A stretch of DNA of 64,000 nucleotides. Origin: Vallitalea pronyensis. GTDB lineage: Bacteria; Bacillota; Clostridia; Lachnospirales; Vallitaleaceae. Made by a program: the position numbers and the translations under genes. Each line of letters starts with the position of its first letter. Position 1 is the stretch's first letter. The notes beneath the pieces were generated by a model that had not been told where the DNA came from, ran no database searches, and worked only from the letters and a program-made list of their open reading frames with translations. The stretch is taken from contig NZ_CP058649.1 of the NCBI RefSeq assembly GCF_018141445.1, forward strand, positions 3,863,001-3,927,000, written 5' to 3'. This document shows, in pieces, positions 55,834 to 64,000 of this stretch.

Positions 55834-56985
55834 TCAACCCCCACTATTATGCTTGTTGATAAAAGCATATAAACAGTATAAAAGTACTCCATGATAAAAG
55901 TTATTTATTGACAAACCTGTTATTTGCTCAATTTTTTTCACACGATAAACAAGGGTATTCTTATGAACAAAGAGATGTCCTGCTGTTTCATTCAAGTTTA
56001 GATTATGCTCAAATAATGCTTCTAATGTTTTGTAGAACCATTCTGGAACTTTATTGTTTTCATCCAATATTAAAGCATATAATTCTTTGATTAATGGCTC
56101 TGATACATCTGTTTGTATCTTATGGAGAAGGTATTTTGATTGGGTTTCAAAATCTTTTATATCAAGGGGTTCTTTTTTGCTGATTGAAATAAGCTCTACA
56201 GCTTCATTAAAAGATTTTTTATAACCATATAAATCCTTGTAAGAATTGCCAAAACCTATTTTCACATGATAGCATTGTTGATCTTCAAATATATACTGTA
56301 TACTATTTCTATAGCAAATTCTTTTGCTATCGTCTATGGCTTTAAATATAATAAAATAATGATTAATTACACCAAAGAAATCATTTTTTGTTATCAGATT
56401 TTTTTCATATAGATTTTTTTCAATTTGTCCCATAGCATTCATGGATTCATAAATCTCTTCATTTGTAAAGTTATCCAATTTAATCACTACAGCACATCTT
56501 TTGATTTTAAGATCCACATGTGCCACTTTTGATAAGCATAATATCTCTTCTTCTGATTCAATTATCGGATTAAAAATGAGCTTTCTGATCAATTGATTCT
56601 TTAGGTCTTTGACAAGGTTGACTTGCTCGGATATAAGGTATTGCTCAAGGGCTAATTCTACTGAATTTTTTACTAGCCTAGCAACCATACGAACTTCATC
56701 TGGATGCCCAAAAACACCTACAACGCCAATAATTTTACCCTCTATATTAATGGGTAGATTAACACCTTGTTTAGCACCTGGAAATTGTCCTATATCCTCA
56801 GGAAATATTTCGATTGCCTTGCCGGATTTAATCACATCATCAGCGCCTTTATGATATGTTGCTATTCTATTGGGTTCACCCGATGCCAGAATAAAACCTT
56901 CACAATCCATAATGTTAATGTTTCGGTTATCAATAACTTCCATCATTAAATTAACAATTTTCTGTGCAATGTCTCTTATATACAT
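55834..56985 (-). CDS. Sugar-diacid recognition regulator, CdaR family
   Basis: A 383-residue regulator. The N-terminal diacid_rec domain (about 1-130) reads IVNLMMEVIDNRNINIMDCEGFILASGEPNRI and GKIIGVVGVFGHPDEVRMVA. A middle GGDEF-like region follows, and a PucR-type helix-turn-helix lies at the C-terminus (about 325-380; LNLNETAGHLFVHKNTLVYRVKKIEQITG). CdaR proteins activate glycerate, galactarate and glucarate genes on binding the sugar acid. The start at 56985 follows CTGGAG six bases ahead; the ATG seven codons upstream has none. It lies 24 bp after the metallo-beta-lactamase-fold gene and probably controls this operon. Confidence 0.93.
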   Translation of the reverse strand: MYIRDIAQKIVNLMMEVIDNRNINIMDCEGFILASGEPNRIATYHKGADDVIKSGKAIEIFPEDIGQFPGAKQGVNLPINIEGKIIGVVGVFGHPDEVRMVARLVKNSVELALEQYLISEQVNLVKDLKNQLIRKLIFNPIIESEEEILCLSKVAHVDLKIKRCAVVIKLDNFTNEEIYESMNAMGQIEKNLYEKNLITKNDFFGVINHYFIIFKAIDDSKRICYRNSIQYIFEDQQCYHVKIGFGNSYKDLYGYKKSFNEAVELISISKKEPLDIKDFETQSKYLLHKIQTDVSEPLIKELYALILDENNKVPEWFYKTLEALFEHNLNLNETAGHLFVHKNTLVYRVKKIEQITGLSINNFYHGVLLYCLYAFINKHNSGG

Positions 56986-57009
56986 ACCCATCTCCAGCCT
57001 TTTCATTTT

Positions 57010-57846
57010 TTAAAAAAATAAAACTGTTCCAGTTGTATTATGAAAATACTTATCACCAAATGCTTCTTTTATTTGATGCATAGCATTTTCTCCCGTGCAG
57101 TGTGAAATTCCAAACCTTTGTATGTCCAACTTTTTAAAACTTTCAATGGTTTGACGAATTCTTTCATCATCTGCGTGAACTAAATGTGTTCCCCCAATAA
57201 TCGTATGAATACTTTTCCCTGTACGCTTCATTATAGTGTGAAGCATATTAATGACTCCTGGATGAGAACAGCCTAAGACGACAACTAAACCATCAGGTGT
57301 GTCTATTGCTAATATCATTTCATCTTCAAATCCATCTAAAACATGTTTATGTTTACTTTTTTCAACGCAAAATCTTGGGTCGGCTTTTTCAAAAGGTGTT
57401 ACACGCTCAAAATTTGATACAATGTATATACCTTTATCTATCTCTAATATGTCTTCATGTATAAAGTGTGTTTCTATCTTATTATCCGCTAAATAAGTAT
57501 TATTAAAACTATTTCCTAGATACTTGTAATGTGTTCCATCAAAGCTATATTTTTTCTGTAAGGCATTTTTATGGATATACAATTTAAAATTAGAGGTAAT
57601 GTGATCAACAAGACTTGTAAAGCCCCCCGTATGGTCGTAATGGCCGTGACTGATAACAACGGTATCAATGTTACTAAGGTCTTTACCTAATTGGACCGCA
57701 TTATGTAGATAGCCATCACTTTTTCCAGTATCAAATAGCATGGTTCTATTGGTTGTTTCAATCAAAAATGATAGACCATGTTCATTCAATAATCCTAAAT
57801 GTTCACCTTTTGAATTCTCAATTAAAGTCGTAATTGTAAATCTCAC
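57010..57846 (-). CDS. Metallo-beta-lactamase-fold hydrolase
   Basis: A 278-residue protein with the metal-binding motif SHGHYDHTGG, and also GCSHPGVINML, GGTHLVHAD and ISHCTGENA near the end. This pattern is that of the 7,8-dihydropterin-6-methyl-ribofuranosylaminobenzene-phosphate-synthase-like group, which is a mixed set of metal-dependent hydrolases. The reaction here is unknown. AAAGGAGGGAGTAAGTGAG precedes the start. It is the first gene of the CdaR-GntP-glycerate kinase operon, so a link with sugar-acid use, perhaps hydrolysis of a lactone or ester, is possible; this is inference. Confidence 0.9.
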   Translation of the reverse strand: MRFTITTLIENSKGEHLGLLNEHGLSFLIETTNRTMLFDTGKSDGYLHNAVQLGKDLSNIDTVVISHGHYDHTGGFTSLVDHITSNFKLYIHKNALQKKYSFDGTHYKYLGNSFNNTYLADNKIETHFIHEDILEIDKGIYIVSNFERVTPFEKADPRFCVEKSKHKHVLDGFEDEMILAIDTPDGLVVVLGCSHPGVINMLHTIMKRTGKSIHTIIGGTHLVHADDERIRQTIESFKKLDIQRFGISHCTGENAMHQIKEAFGDKYFHNTTGTVLFF

Positions 57847-57903
57847 TTACTCCCTCCTTTCTTTTTTGGAAGTATGAAAAGAACACGCTTGTTATTTCGG
57901 ACA

Positions 57904-57955
57904 TTTTCAACAAAATAACACATTCACACATTTTATATTCATGTCTTTTCAACAA
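57904..57955 (-). promoter_or_regulatory. Two direct repeats upstream of the sugar-acid operon
   Basis: TTTTCAACAA occurs at 57904-57913 and 57946-57955, 42 bp (about four helical turns) apart, 58-109 bp before the first gene's start. Such spacing on one face suits a dimeric regulator. Binding by the CdaR protein encoded in this operon is a guess. The rest of 57847-58137 is AT-rich with no gene. Confidence 0.4.
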
Positions 57956-58137
57956 GGTTTTTATGCTTCACCATAAATATAAGTATAATTTATATAATTA
58001 AAATATGCATTATCCACAAAAACAATAAATGATAACCAAAACCTTGTTTTTTTGTTCAAACAACAAATAACATTCAAAGACACACTAAACGAATTACTGT
58101 CTTTAGTCTTTTTATTAACTATTATACTGCATAGACT

Positions 58138-58170
58138 AAAAAAAGTAATACTCCAAACTGAAGTATTACT
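58138..58170 (-). terminator. Terminator after spo0A
   Basis: AGTAATACT pairs perfectly with AGTATTACT over a 9-nt loop, followed on the minus strand by TTTTTTTAG. It lies 33 bp after the spo0A stop codon. Confidence 0.9.
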
Positions 58171-58203
58171 CTTTAAAGGTTTATTTTCGCTTTTTTCTTA
58201 CAT

Positions 58204-59004
58204 CTATCCTACTCGAAGTTCTAATCGTAATTTATCCGCTATAAGTGCTATGAACTCAGAATTGGTTGGCTTACCTTTACCATGGTTGATTGTATAGCCA
58301 AATAGTTTATCAATTGTATCCATCTTTCCTCTACCCCAGGCTACTTCGATGGCATGTCGTATAGCCCTCTCAACTCTGCTCGGTGTTGTATTGAATTTCT
58401 TTGCTATGGATGGATACAGAAGTTTTGTAATTGAGTTCAAAATATCCATATCGTTAATTGCCATAATGATTGCATCTCTAAGATATTGATAACCTTTGAT
58501 ATGTGCTGGTACGCCTATTTCATGAATAATATTCGTTACTTCCGCTTCTAAACTTCTAGCAGAGTAATTGGAATTGGTTTCATGAACAAAATCATGACGA
58601 CGGTCACGTTTTACCAATTGCATCTTACCTTTTAACTGTCTAATACGTTTTACGATTGTCTCGTTATCAAAAGGCTTCATGATGTAGTATTCGGCTCCAA
58701 GATTAAGTGCACTGGAAGTAATCTTTTCTTGCCCTACTGCTGTAAGCATAATAAACATTGGAATCTTCTGTACATCTTTATCCTCAAACATACGCTCGAG
58801 TACACCTAGCCCATCTAATTGAGGCATAATGATATCCAGTAAAACAACATCCGGTTCCTTTTCCTTAATCTGCCTACATGCATCCTCACCATTATTTGCA
58901 ATACCAATAACAGTGATATCTTCCTTTTGATTCAGATATTCAGATAGGATAGAACACATTTTAACACTATCATCTGAAATTAAAACTTTGATTGTATCGC
59001 TCAA
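58204..59004 (-). CDS. spo0A: Sporulation master regulator Spo0A
   Basis: A 266-residue response regulator that, when phosphorylated, switches on sporulation. The receiver domain has the acidic pair Asp11-Asp12 in ISDDSVK, the phospho-acceptor Asp57 in [13 protein letters not shown] and the Lys in YIMKPFD. After a short linker (about 125-150) the conserved Spo0A_C domain ends the protein, with [31 protein letters not shown] forming the DNA-binding helices. The start is TTG at 59004 with AAGGGGG ahead; this gives the usual family length, while the 22-codon longer frame does not. A promoter and 0A box lie at 59117-59170. It is downstream of spoIVB, as in other spore-formers. Confidence 0.97.
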   Translation of the reverse strand: MSDTIKVLISDDSVKMCSILSEYLNQKEDITVIGIANNGEDACRQIKEKEPDVVLLDIIMPQLDGLGVLERMFEDKDVQKIPMFIMLTAVGQEKITSSALNLGAEYYIMKPFDNETIVKRIRQLKGKMQLVKRDRRHDFVHETNSNYSARSLEAEVTNIIHEIGVPAHIKGYQYLRDAIIMAINDMDILNSITKLLYPSIAKKFNTTPSRVERAIRHAIEVAWGRGKMDTIDKLFGYTINHGKGKPTNSEFIALIADKLRLELRVG

Positions 59005-59116
59005 CCTTTTTCCCCCTTCTTTTTCCCAGAAACGACTCGCCCGTTTCATTGTTTTATCATAGGCTAACACGGTTAATCATATAATTAGAGAATACGCTAC
59101 CATATGACATGATTTA

Positions 59117-59170
59117 ATTATAATACTATCTATATATTAATTCAATAAATAATATTCGCATATTTCGACA
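59117..59170 (-). promoter_or_regulatory. spo0A promoter with 0A box
   Basis: On the minus strand TTGAAT (59140-59145), a 17-bp spacer and a perfect TATAAT (59117-59122) form a sigmaA-type promoter about 113 bp before the TTG start. TGTCGAA, the consensus 0A box, lies at 59164-59170, 18 bp upstream of the -35. This suits autoactivation by Spo0A. Confidence 0.75.
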
Positions 59171-59189
59171 TGATAATTAAAAGATAACC

Positions 59190-60485
59190 TTACAAATCTT
59201 TTTCTTCAATCAACATATTCTCAATAAATGCCCCATAGCCTTTTCTAGAATCTTGAACAAATACATGGGTAACCGCGCCAATTAGTTTCCCATTTTGAAT
59301 AATTGGACTACCACTCATGCCTTGTATGATACCATTAGTGGTCTGAATAAGTTCTTTATCAACCACTTCAATAATCATGCCTTTATTGGCTTCATCTCCT
59401 AGATAGATTTTCTTAATCTGAATGTCATAATCCTTTAATTCCCCACTAACATCACTTCTTATAACTGCTTTCCCTACTTTAATATCATAACGAAAACCTA
59501 ATGGGAGAACTTGATCACTGGGTACTTGTGCCAACCCGTCAGGGGATATATAGCCAAAAATACCGTTATGGGTATTCTTTTTTATATCACCATAACTATT
59601 TCCTTCTCCACCAACAATAATACCTGATATCTCACCTGGGGAACCATTTTGTCCTTTTTTAATGGTTGTAATCATGGTATTCACAACTTCACCAGTGCCC
59701 ACATGTATTAATTGCTTCGTGTCAACATCTGTTATACCATGTCCTAATGCCCCGAAAGTTTTTTTGTCCAAATTCATATACGTCATAGTACCAATACCTT
59801 GTGTATCATCCCTTACCCATATTCCCACACGATACGCTTCATTTTCTAATGTTTTGACGGGTGTAATGGAAACTGTTTCATCTTTGCCATTTCGTGTAAC
59901 GAGAAATGTTATCTCATCACCTTGATTTTCTTTAATGATCTCAATGAGCTCTTTTTTCCTCGTTACAGGTGTCCCATTAACTTCTTTAATATAATCACCT
60001 GTGTAGAGCTTACCTTTTGCTGGATTGTGTTTCTTACCATCTTCCCCATATACCAAACCTGTTCCCAATACCAATATACCTTGTGTATAGACGGTAACAC
60101 CAATGGTTCTTCCAACAGGAACGATTTTTTGGTCAGGTATGACATCAACCCTCACTCTTTTTATCGGTAAAATACCGAATAATTTTAGTTCGACATCAAT
60201 AACACCTGTTTTGTTTGAATGAATCGTAAAGGATTCCTGTAAATCTAACATGAGATTTTCTTTAACAGGCTCTTGATTAACTGTTACAACACCTTTTATG
60301 TCATCACCATTAATCTGAGCGTTTAGTGGGACATTAAATAGGAAGTTCCTTTCTTCGTTGACTAAAATTTTGATTTCATCGGGTAAATACCTGCTGATTA
60401 ATAGATTCGCTCCAACATTCATTGCAAAAAAAATTAAGAGACATATGAGAAGAAGTATTCTAAGTCTGCATCGTTTGGTTCTCAT
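59190..60485 (-). CDS. spoIVB: SpoIVB peptidase (stage IV sporulation protein B)
   Basis: A 431-residue S55 serine peptidase with an N-terminal membrane anchor (about 8-30) and a PDZ domain (about 125-205; IGVTVYTQGILVLGTG and GDYIKEVNGTPV). The catalytic domain has His249 in GALGHGITDVDT and the Ser in IIQGMSGSPIIQNGKLIG (residues 391-393). In Bacillus it is made in the forespore and cleaves SpoIVFA to release pro-sigmaK processing. It sits between recN and spo0A, the conserved order. AGGATG precedes the start, and a candidate sigmaG promoter lies at 60564-60593. Confidence 0.96.
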   Translation of the reverse strand: MRTKRCRLRILLLICLLIFFAMNVGANLLISRYLPDEIKILVNEERNFLFNVPLNAQINGDDIKGVVTVNQEPVKENLMLDLQESFTIHSNKTGVIDVELKLFGILPIKRVRVDVIPDQKIVPVGRTIGVTVYTQGILVLGTGLVYGEDGKKHNPAKGKLYTGDYIKEVNGTPVTRKKELIEIIKENQGDEITFLVTRNGKDETVSITPVKTLENEAYRVGIWVRDDTQGIGTMTYMNLDKKTFGALGHGITDVDTKQLIHVGTGEVVNTMITTIKKGQNGSPGEISGIIVGGEGNSYGDIKKNTHNGIFGYISPDGLAQVPSDQVLPLGFRYDIKVGKAVIRSDVSGELKDYDIQIKKIYLGDEANKGMIIEVVDKELIQTTNGIIQGMSGSPIIQNGKLIGAVTHVFVQDSRKGYGAFIENMLIEEKDL

Positions 60486-60563
60486 TCTTTCACATCCTAT
60501 TTACTAAACTTAAGGGAAAATTCATCTCCTTTATGTACTATTAAATTTCCCTTTGACATTTTT

Positions 60564-60593
60564 TATTATGCTAGTAAATAGAATCAATATATG
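60564..60593 (-). promoter_or_regulatory. Candidate forespore (sigmaF/sigmaG) promoter of spoIVB
   Basis: On the minus strand GCATAATA (60564-60571) matches the forespore -10 consensus, and CATATA (60588-60593) lies 16-17 bp upstream as a possible -35. It is about 79 bp before the spoIVB start. SpoIVB is transcribed by forespore sigma factors in Bacillus, so the match is expected. Confidence 0.5.
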
Positions 60594-60666
60594 AAATAAT
60601 TACTATGGTATAGATTCCTATAAAACCAAGATTTTTTGATGCATAGAAATCTTTTTTGAAGATAAA

Positions 60667-60700
60667 AAAATCAAGAATAAAATTTTTATTAAATTCTTGA
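60667..60700 (-). terminator. Terminator after recN
   Basis: TCAAGAAT pairs with ATTCTTGA, and the AT-rich inner part extends the stem; on the minus strand TTTTTTT follows. It lies about 21 bp after the recN stop codon and separates recN from spoIVB. Confidence 0.85.
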
Positions 60701-60720
60701 TTAGTTTATCCTTATTAGGG

Positions 60721-62421
60721 TTATATAATTCCTCGCTTTAATTCTTCAGCAAAATTGATCATTTCTTCTGCATTAGCCATGGTAGCATCCGTAATCTGTA
60801 CACCGCCTAATAACCTGGCTAATTCTTTTATGGCATATTCCTTGTTTAATGGATTAATGGTTGTTAGCGTATTGTTTTTTTCAACAATTTTTTTTATCAT
60901 ATAATGGGTATCACCCATAGCTGCAATCTGAGGTAAATGGGTGATACAGATAACTTGATGTCTTTTGGATATGTGTGCCAGCTTCTCAGCTACCATACCT
61001 GCCGTCATACCGCTTATACCAGTATCAATTTCATCAAATATAAGTGTATTAATATCATCACTATTGGCCAAGATGGATTTGATGGCTAACATGATTCGTG
61101 ATAACTCACCACCTGAAGCAACCTTGTCTAAGGACTTTGGTGGTTCACCTACATTGGTTGATATAAGAAACTCCACATCATCCCAGCCTGTACTGTTAAA
61201 TGCATCTGATTTATCCACGTTAATCACAAAATCTGTATTTTGAAGATTAATATCTTTCAGGGCTTGTACAATACTTTTGCTAACATATTTTGCTCGTTCT
61301 TTTCTAATCTGGGATAAACGTTCACAATATTCTTCGATTTCTTTTTTGATTTTATCAATTTCTAGGTTGATTTTATGTAAATGTGCCTCAAAATGAACCA
61401 GTTCATCAAGACGTTTTTCTTTATCTTGCTTATAAGCTATTATTTCCTGTATAGACTGACCATATTTCATTTTTAGATGATTTAATTGGTCCATTCGATT
61501 TTCAACTTCTTCAAACTGTGATTCATCCAATTCAAAGTCATTCAGATAATCATGCATGTCACGACTACAATCACTCATGAGCATTTCAATGTTCAATAAT
61601 TGACGGTGAAAGGTATCGATGGATGTGTCAAAATGCTTGATCTCTCCAAGTATGTGTACACCTTCCCCAATTAAATCAGCCCCTCCTTTTATGGCGGAAT
61701 CATCCCCACTGATGGACGTTAACACATGGGATAAGGTTCTGGCAATCTTTTTCCCATTAGACAAACGTTTATAATCTTCTTCTAAACGATTATCTTCACC
61801 TGTTTTTAGATTGGCAGATTCAATTTCATTGATTTCAAACTCTAAAAAAGAAATTTCTTGTTTACGTTTTTGTTCATCTAACAAGGAATGGTCTACTTGT
61901 TTACATAATTCCTGATATCGTTGATATTTGATTTTTAGTTTATCTTTAATGACAAGAATATCTTCACCGCAAAATGTATCCAGTAACCGGAGGTGGTTTT
62001 TGCGATTTAACAAAGACTGATGGGCATGCTGACCATGAATATCAATGAGTTTCGCTGATACATCTTTGACGATGGCCGTTGTCACCACTTGGCCATTCAT
62101 TCTAAAAACACTTCTACCATTACTGCCTATCTTACGGGTAATCAGTAATTCCTTGCTGTCGTCTATGTTAATGTCATACCCATGTAACTTGTCCATGACT
62201 GTCTTATTATTCACATGGAATAATAATTCTATGAGTGCGTTATCACAACCTGTTCTTATGATGTCCTTACTCACTTTTTCGCCTAAAACAGCATTGATGG
62301 ATCCTATGATAATGGATTTTCCTGCTCCAGTTTCACCAGTCATAATATTCAAGTTATGATTAAAGTCCACATTCATCTCATCAATTAAAGCAATGTTTTT
62401 CACATGAAGATGCATTAACAT
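60721..62421 (-). CDS. recN: DNA repair protein RecN
   Basis: A 566-residue SMC-like ATPase used in double-strand break repair. The N-terminal half has HLHVKNIALIDEMNVDF and the Walker A in MTGETGAGKSIIIGSI. A long coiled coil (about 160-355) follows, then the C-terminal half with the ABC signature VASGGELSRIMLAIKS and Walker B in LIFDEIDTGISG. The length is right for the family. Start 62421 is chosen from three nearby ATG codons because GGAGGA lies six bases ahead. It is part of the conserved argR-recN-spoIVB order, 30 bp after argR. Confidence 0.97.
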   Translation of the reverse strand: MLMHLHVKNIALIDEMNVDFNHNLNIMTGETGAGKSIIIGSINAVLGEKVSKDIIRTGCDNALIELLFHVNNKTVMDKLHGYDINIDDSKELLITRKIGSNGRSVFRMNGQVVTTAIVKDVSAKLIDIHGQHAHQSLLNRKNHLRLLDTFCGEDILVIKDKLKIKYQRYQELCKQVDHSLLDEQKRKQEISFLEFEINEIESANLKTGEDNRLEEDYKRLSNGKKIARTLSHVLTSISGDDSAIKGGADLIGEGVHILGEIKHFDTSIDTFHRQLLNIEMLMSDCSRDMHDYLNDFELDESQFEEVENRMDQLNHLKMKYGQSIQEIIAYKQDKEKRLDELVHFEAHLHKINLEIDKIKKEIEEYCERLSQIRKERAKYVSKSIVQALKDINLQNTDFVINVDKSDAFNSTGWDDVEFLISTNVGEPPKSLDKVASGGELSRIMLAIKSILANSDDINTLIFDEIDTGISGMTAGMVAEKLAHISKRHQVICITHLPQIAAMGDTHYMIKKIVEKNNTLTTINPLNKEYAIKELARLLGGVQITDATMANAEEMINFAEELKRGII

Positions 62422-62451
62422 AATCATTCCTCCATTTTTTTAAGGCTAATG

Positions 62452-62910
62452 TTATAAATGATGATTAGCCAACTTACTGAATTTCTCCATTATTTTGATG
62501 GCATCATGTTCAGTTCTCACTGCACAGAAGATAGTATCATCGCCAGCAATGCAACCCACTACATCATCATATTGAAGAGAATCAATAGCTGCCGCAACTG
62601 CCATAGCCATGCCATTTAAAGTTTTAAGCACAATTAAATTACCAGCTCTGTCCATGGACGAAAAACCATCTCGAAAAACACGAATAAATTTTTCATTCAT
62701 TTTCGTCTCTTTGTTTTGAAGAACCACATATTTTTGCTTACCATCTGCTGTAGCAATCTTCGTTAAACGAAGTTCACGAATGTCCCTTGAAATGGTAGCT
62801 TGAGTTACTATAAATCCTTCTTCAATTAGTTTATTGGCTAAATCCTCTTGGGTCTCAATATCGTATGCATTAATTAATTGAAGAATTTTAGTCTGACGCT
62901 CAATTTTCAT
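62452..62910 (-). CDS. argR: Arginine repressor ArgR (AhrC)
   Basis: A 152-residue repressor. The N-terminal winged helix (about 1-70) has LANKLIEEGFIVTQATISRDIRELRLTK. The C-terminal oligomerisation and arginine-binding domain (about 80-150) has the AGDDTIFCAVRTEHDA motif with the paired Asp that contact arginine. It controls arginine synthesis and use genes. The start at 62910 follows TAGGAGGA; a GTG two codons earlier is also possible. Position next to recN is conserved across spore-formers. Confidence 0.96.
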   Translation of the reverse strand: MKIERQTKILQLINAYDIETQEDLANKLIEEGFIVTQATISRDIRELRLTKIATADGKQKYVVLQNKETKMNEKFIRVFRDGFSSMDRAGNLIVLKTLNGMAMAVAAAIDSLQYDDVVGCIAGDDTIFCAVRTEHDAIKIMEKFSKLANHHL

Positions 62911-62941
62911 GTACACTCCTCCTAAAAGATATACTTATACC

Positions 62942-63805
62942 TTATCGATTACCCAGTTTTTTCTTGAGTATTCTATAAAACCCATTCTTATTACACGTAA
63001 TTAATTGTGCACTGTGTTCCGACTTAGAAACAATAATTTCATCTTCTTGGTCAATCTTAAAATTCTCTTGACCATCTATTGTAAGTATAATATCTTTATT
63101 CCAACTCTTTCGATTATCCTTAAGGGATATTCTGACTTCGTCATTTTGGGATAAGACAATACTTCTTGACATAAGTGTATGAGGGCATATGGGTGTAATA
63201 ACCATCATTTCATTGGCTGGGTCCAGAATAGGTCCCCCAGCTGATAAATTGTAAGCCGTAGAGCCTGTAGGTGTGGAAACAATCAAACCATCAGCTGAAT
63301 AGTCATTAACATGTCCTTCATTCACACATAAACTGTATTTCATCATACGGGAAATGGATGACCTGGCTATGACAATATCATTGAGAGCTAAACCAACTTT
63401 TTCTTCTTGATTGGTCATGGTTTTTGATACATTAAGCATCATACGTTTTTGGATATAGTAATCACCGTCAATTATTTTTTTTAACGTTACAATGGCATCT
63501 TTTTTCTCTACTTCTGCTAAAAACCCCAAGTTCCCAAGATTAACACCTAGAATAGGCAAATCATATGCTGCGATCTGTCTTGCTGTATACAGGATTGTTC
63601 CATCCCCACCTAGTACAATTGCACAATCGGCATGCTCATATAAAGCTTTTCCTTTCAGACCATAGGTTTCTTTATTTAATTGACATGCCACATCCTCAGG
63701 TAAATACACTTGACAATGGTGCCGTTCAAGCCAATCTATAATGAGCCTTGATGTCGACAATTGATTATCTTTTGATACATTCGGTAGAATTACAAATCGC
63801 TTCAT
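62942..63805 (-). CDS. nadK: NAD kinase
   Basis: A 287-residue ATP-NAD kinase that makes NADP. Key motifs are the nucleotide-binding VLGGDGTILYTAR, GVNLGNLGFLAEV, LNDIVIAR, YSADGLIVSTPTGSTAYNLSAGGPIL and CPHTLMSRSIVL. AGAGGATG precedes the ATG at 63805; a frame 14 codons longer lacks a ribosome binding site. It lies between tlyA and argR, the usual order in Clostridia. Confidence 0.97.
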   Translation of the reverse strand: MKRFVILPNVSKDNQLSTSRLIIDWLERHHCQVYLPEDVACQLNKETYGLKGKALYEHADCAIVLGGDGTILYTARQIAAYDLPILGVNLGNLGFLAEVEKKDAIVTLKKIIDGDYYIQKRMMLNVSKTMTNQEEKVGLALNDIVIARSSISRMMKYSLCVNEGHVNDYSADGLIVSTPTGSTAYNLSAGGPILDPANEMMVITPICPHTLMSRSIVLSQNDEVRISLKDNRKSWNKDIILTIDGQENFKIDQEDEIIVSKSEHSAQLITCNKNGFYRILKKKLGNR

Positions 63806-63862
63806 CCTATCATCCTCTATTGCTAAGTTTAAGCTTAACTTTAGCAATATCCTACTTTTATT

Positions 63863-64000
63863 TTATAGTTTTTCATGGGCTTTATCAACAACTGTTTTGG
63901 TCATGTCATGAAGGGTGTCATCGTCTAACTTTTCTTGTTCTACTTTCGTCATGTATAAGAGGTATTCAATATTACCTTCTGGACCTTTTATAGGCGAAAA
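63863..64000 (-). CDS. tlyA: TlyA-family rRNA methyltransferase / haemolysin (C-terminal end, cut by window)
   Basis: The last 46 codons of a minus-strand gene continue past the right edge. I read FSPIKGPEGNIEYLLYMTK followed by a hydrophilic tail ending DKAHEKL and TAA at 63863-63865. The SPIKGPEGNxEYL motif is the C-terminal signature of the TlyA/YqxC family, which has an S4 and an FtsJ-like domain and methylates ribosomal RNA. It is upstream of nadK and argR, the conserved order. Confidence 0.9.
   Translation of the reverse strand, partial: FSPIKGPEGNIEYLLYMTKVEQEKLDDDTLHDMTKTVVDKAHEKL

Overview
The window is AT-rich DNA from an endospore-forming, Gram-positive anaerobe of the Clostridia. 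The right end carries the conserved sporulation/DNA-repair block tlyA-nadK-argR-recN-spoIVB-spo0A. Several genes start with TTG behind strong Shine-Dalgarno sequences, and the carbohydrate genes resemble those of marine or sediment Lachnospirales such as Vallitalea. The genus is inference; the class and the spore-forming habit follow from the genes.

Positions 1-46300 form a large carbohydrate-use region, read almost entirely leftward (minus strand). A YesM/YesN-type sensor kinase and AraC-type response regulator (19096-22456) lie upstream of two similar solute-binding lipoproteins (13285-14964, 17205-18839) and one pair of sugar ABC permeases (15041-16942). The permease operon continues through SBP1 into GH2, GH30, GH95-like, GH3 and GH97 glycosidases, an S1 sulfatase and an unidentified protein cut by the left edge. 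None of these enzymes has a signal peptide, so imported oligosaccharides are probably taken apart in the cytoplasm. A second operon (24876-29274) holds a URO-D-fold protein, an esterase lipoprotein and GH95. Then come two large secreted beta-helix proteins (1267 and 2971 residues; the larger is an internal tandem duplication) and a secreted PL7 alginate lyase. A sugar isomerase/epimerase plus Gfo/Idh/MocA oxidoreductase operon closes the region. Alginate lyase together with GH95, sulfatase and GH141-like beta-helix proteins suggests brown-algal or similar sulfated, fucose-containing polysaccharide; this substrate is inferred.

Five promoters in this region share one layout: a TAAACT/TATAAT-like -10, then GTTAC half-sites at fixed distances upstream. 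This is best read as the operator of the local YesN-type regulator. The regulated units would be the regulator genes themselves, SBP2, the permease-glycosidase operon and both beta-helix genes. Inside the region sits an unrelated divergent pair: a DUF116 protein and a fused double ATP-synthase-c-like proteolipid in which both ion-binding carboxylates are replaced.

Positions 46500-58000 hold unrelated housekeeping and accessory genes: a geranylgeranyl-reductase-like flavoprotein, a histidine phosphatase, a membrane diguanylate cyclase, a DUF503 protein, a methyltransferase, small unknown genes and a DUF362 protein. They are followed by an operon of metallo-beta-lactamase-fold protein, CdaR regulator, GntP permease and glycerate kinase. 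Positions 58138-64000 hold spo0A, spoIVB, recN, argR, nadK and the 3' end of tlyA.
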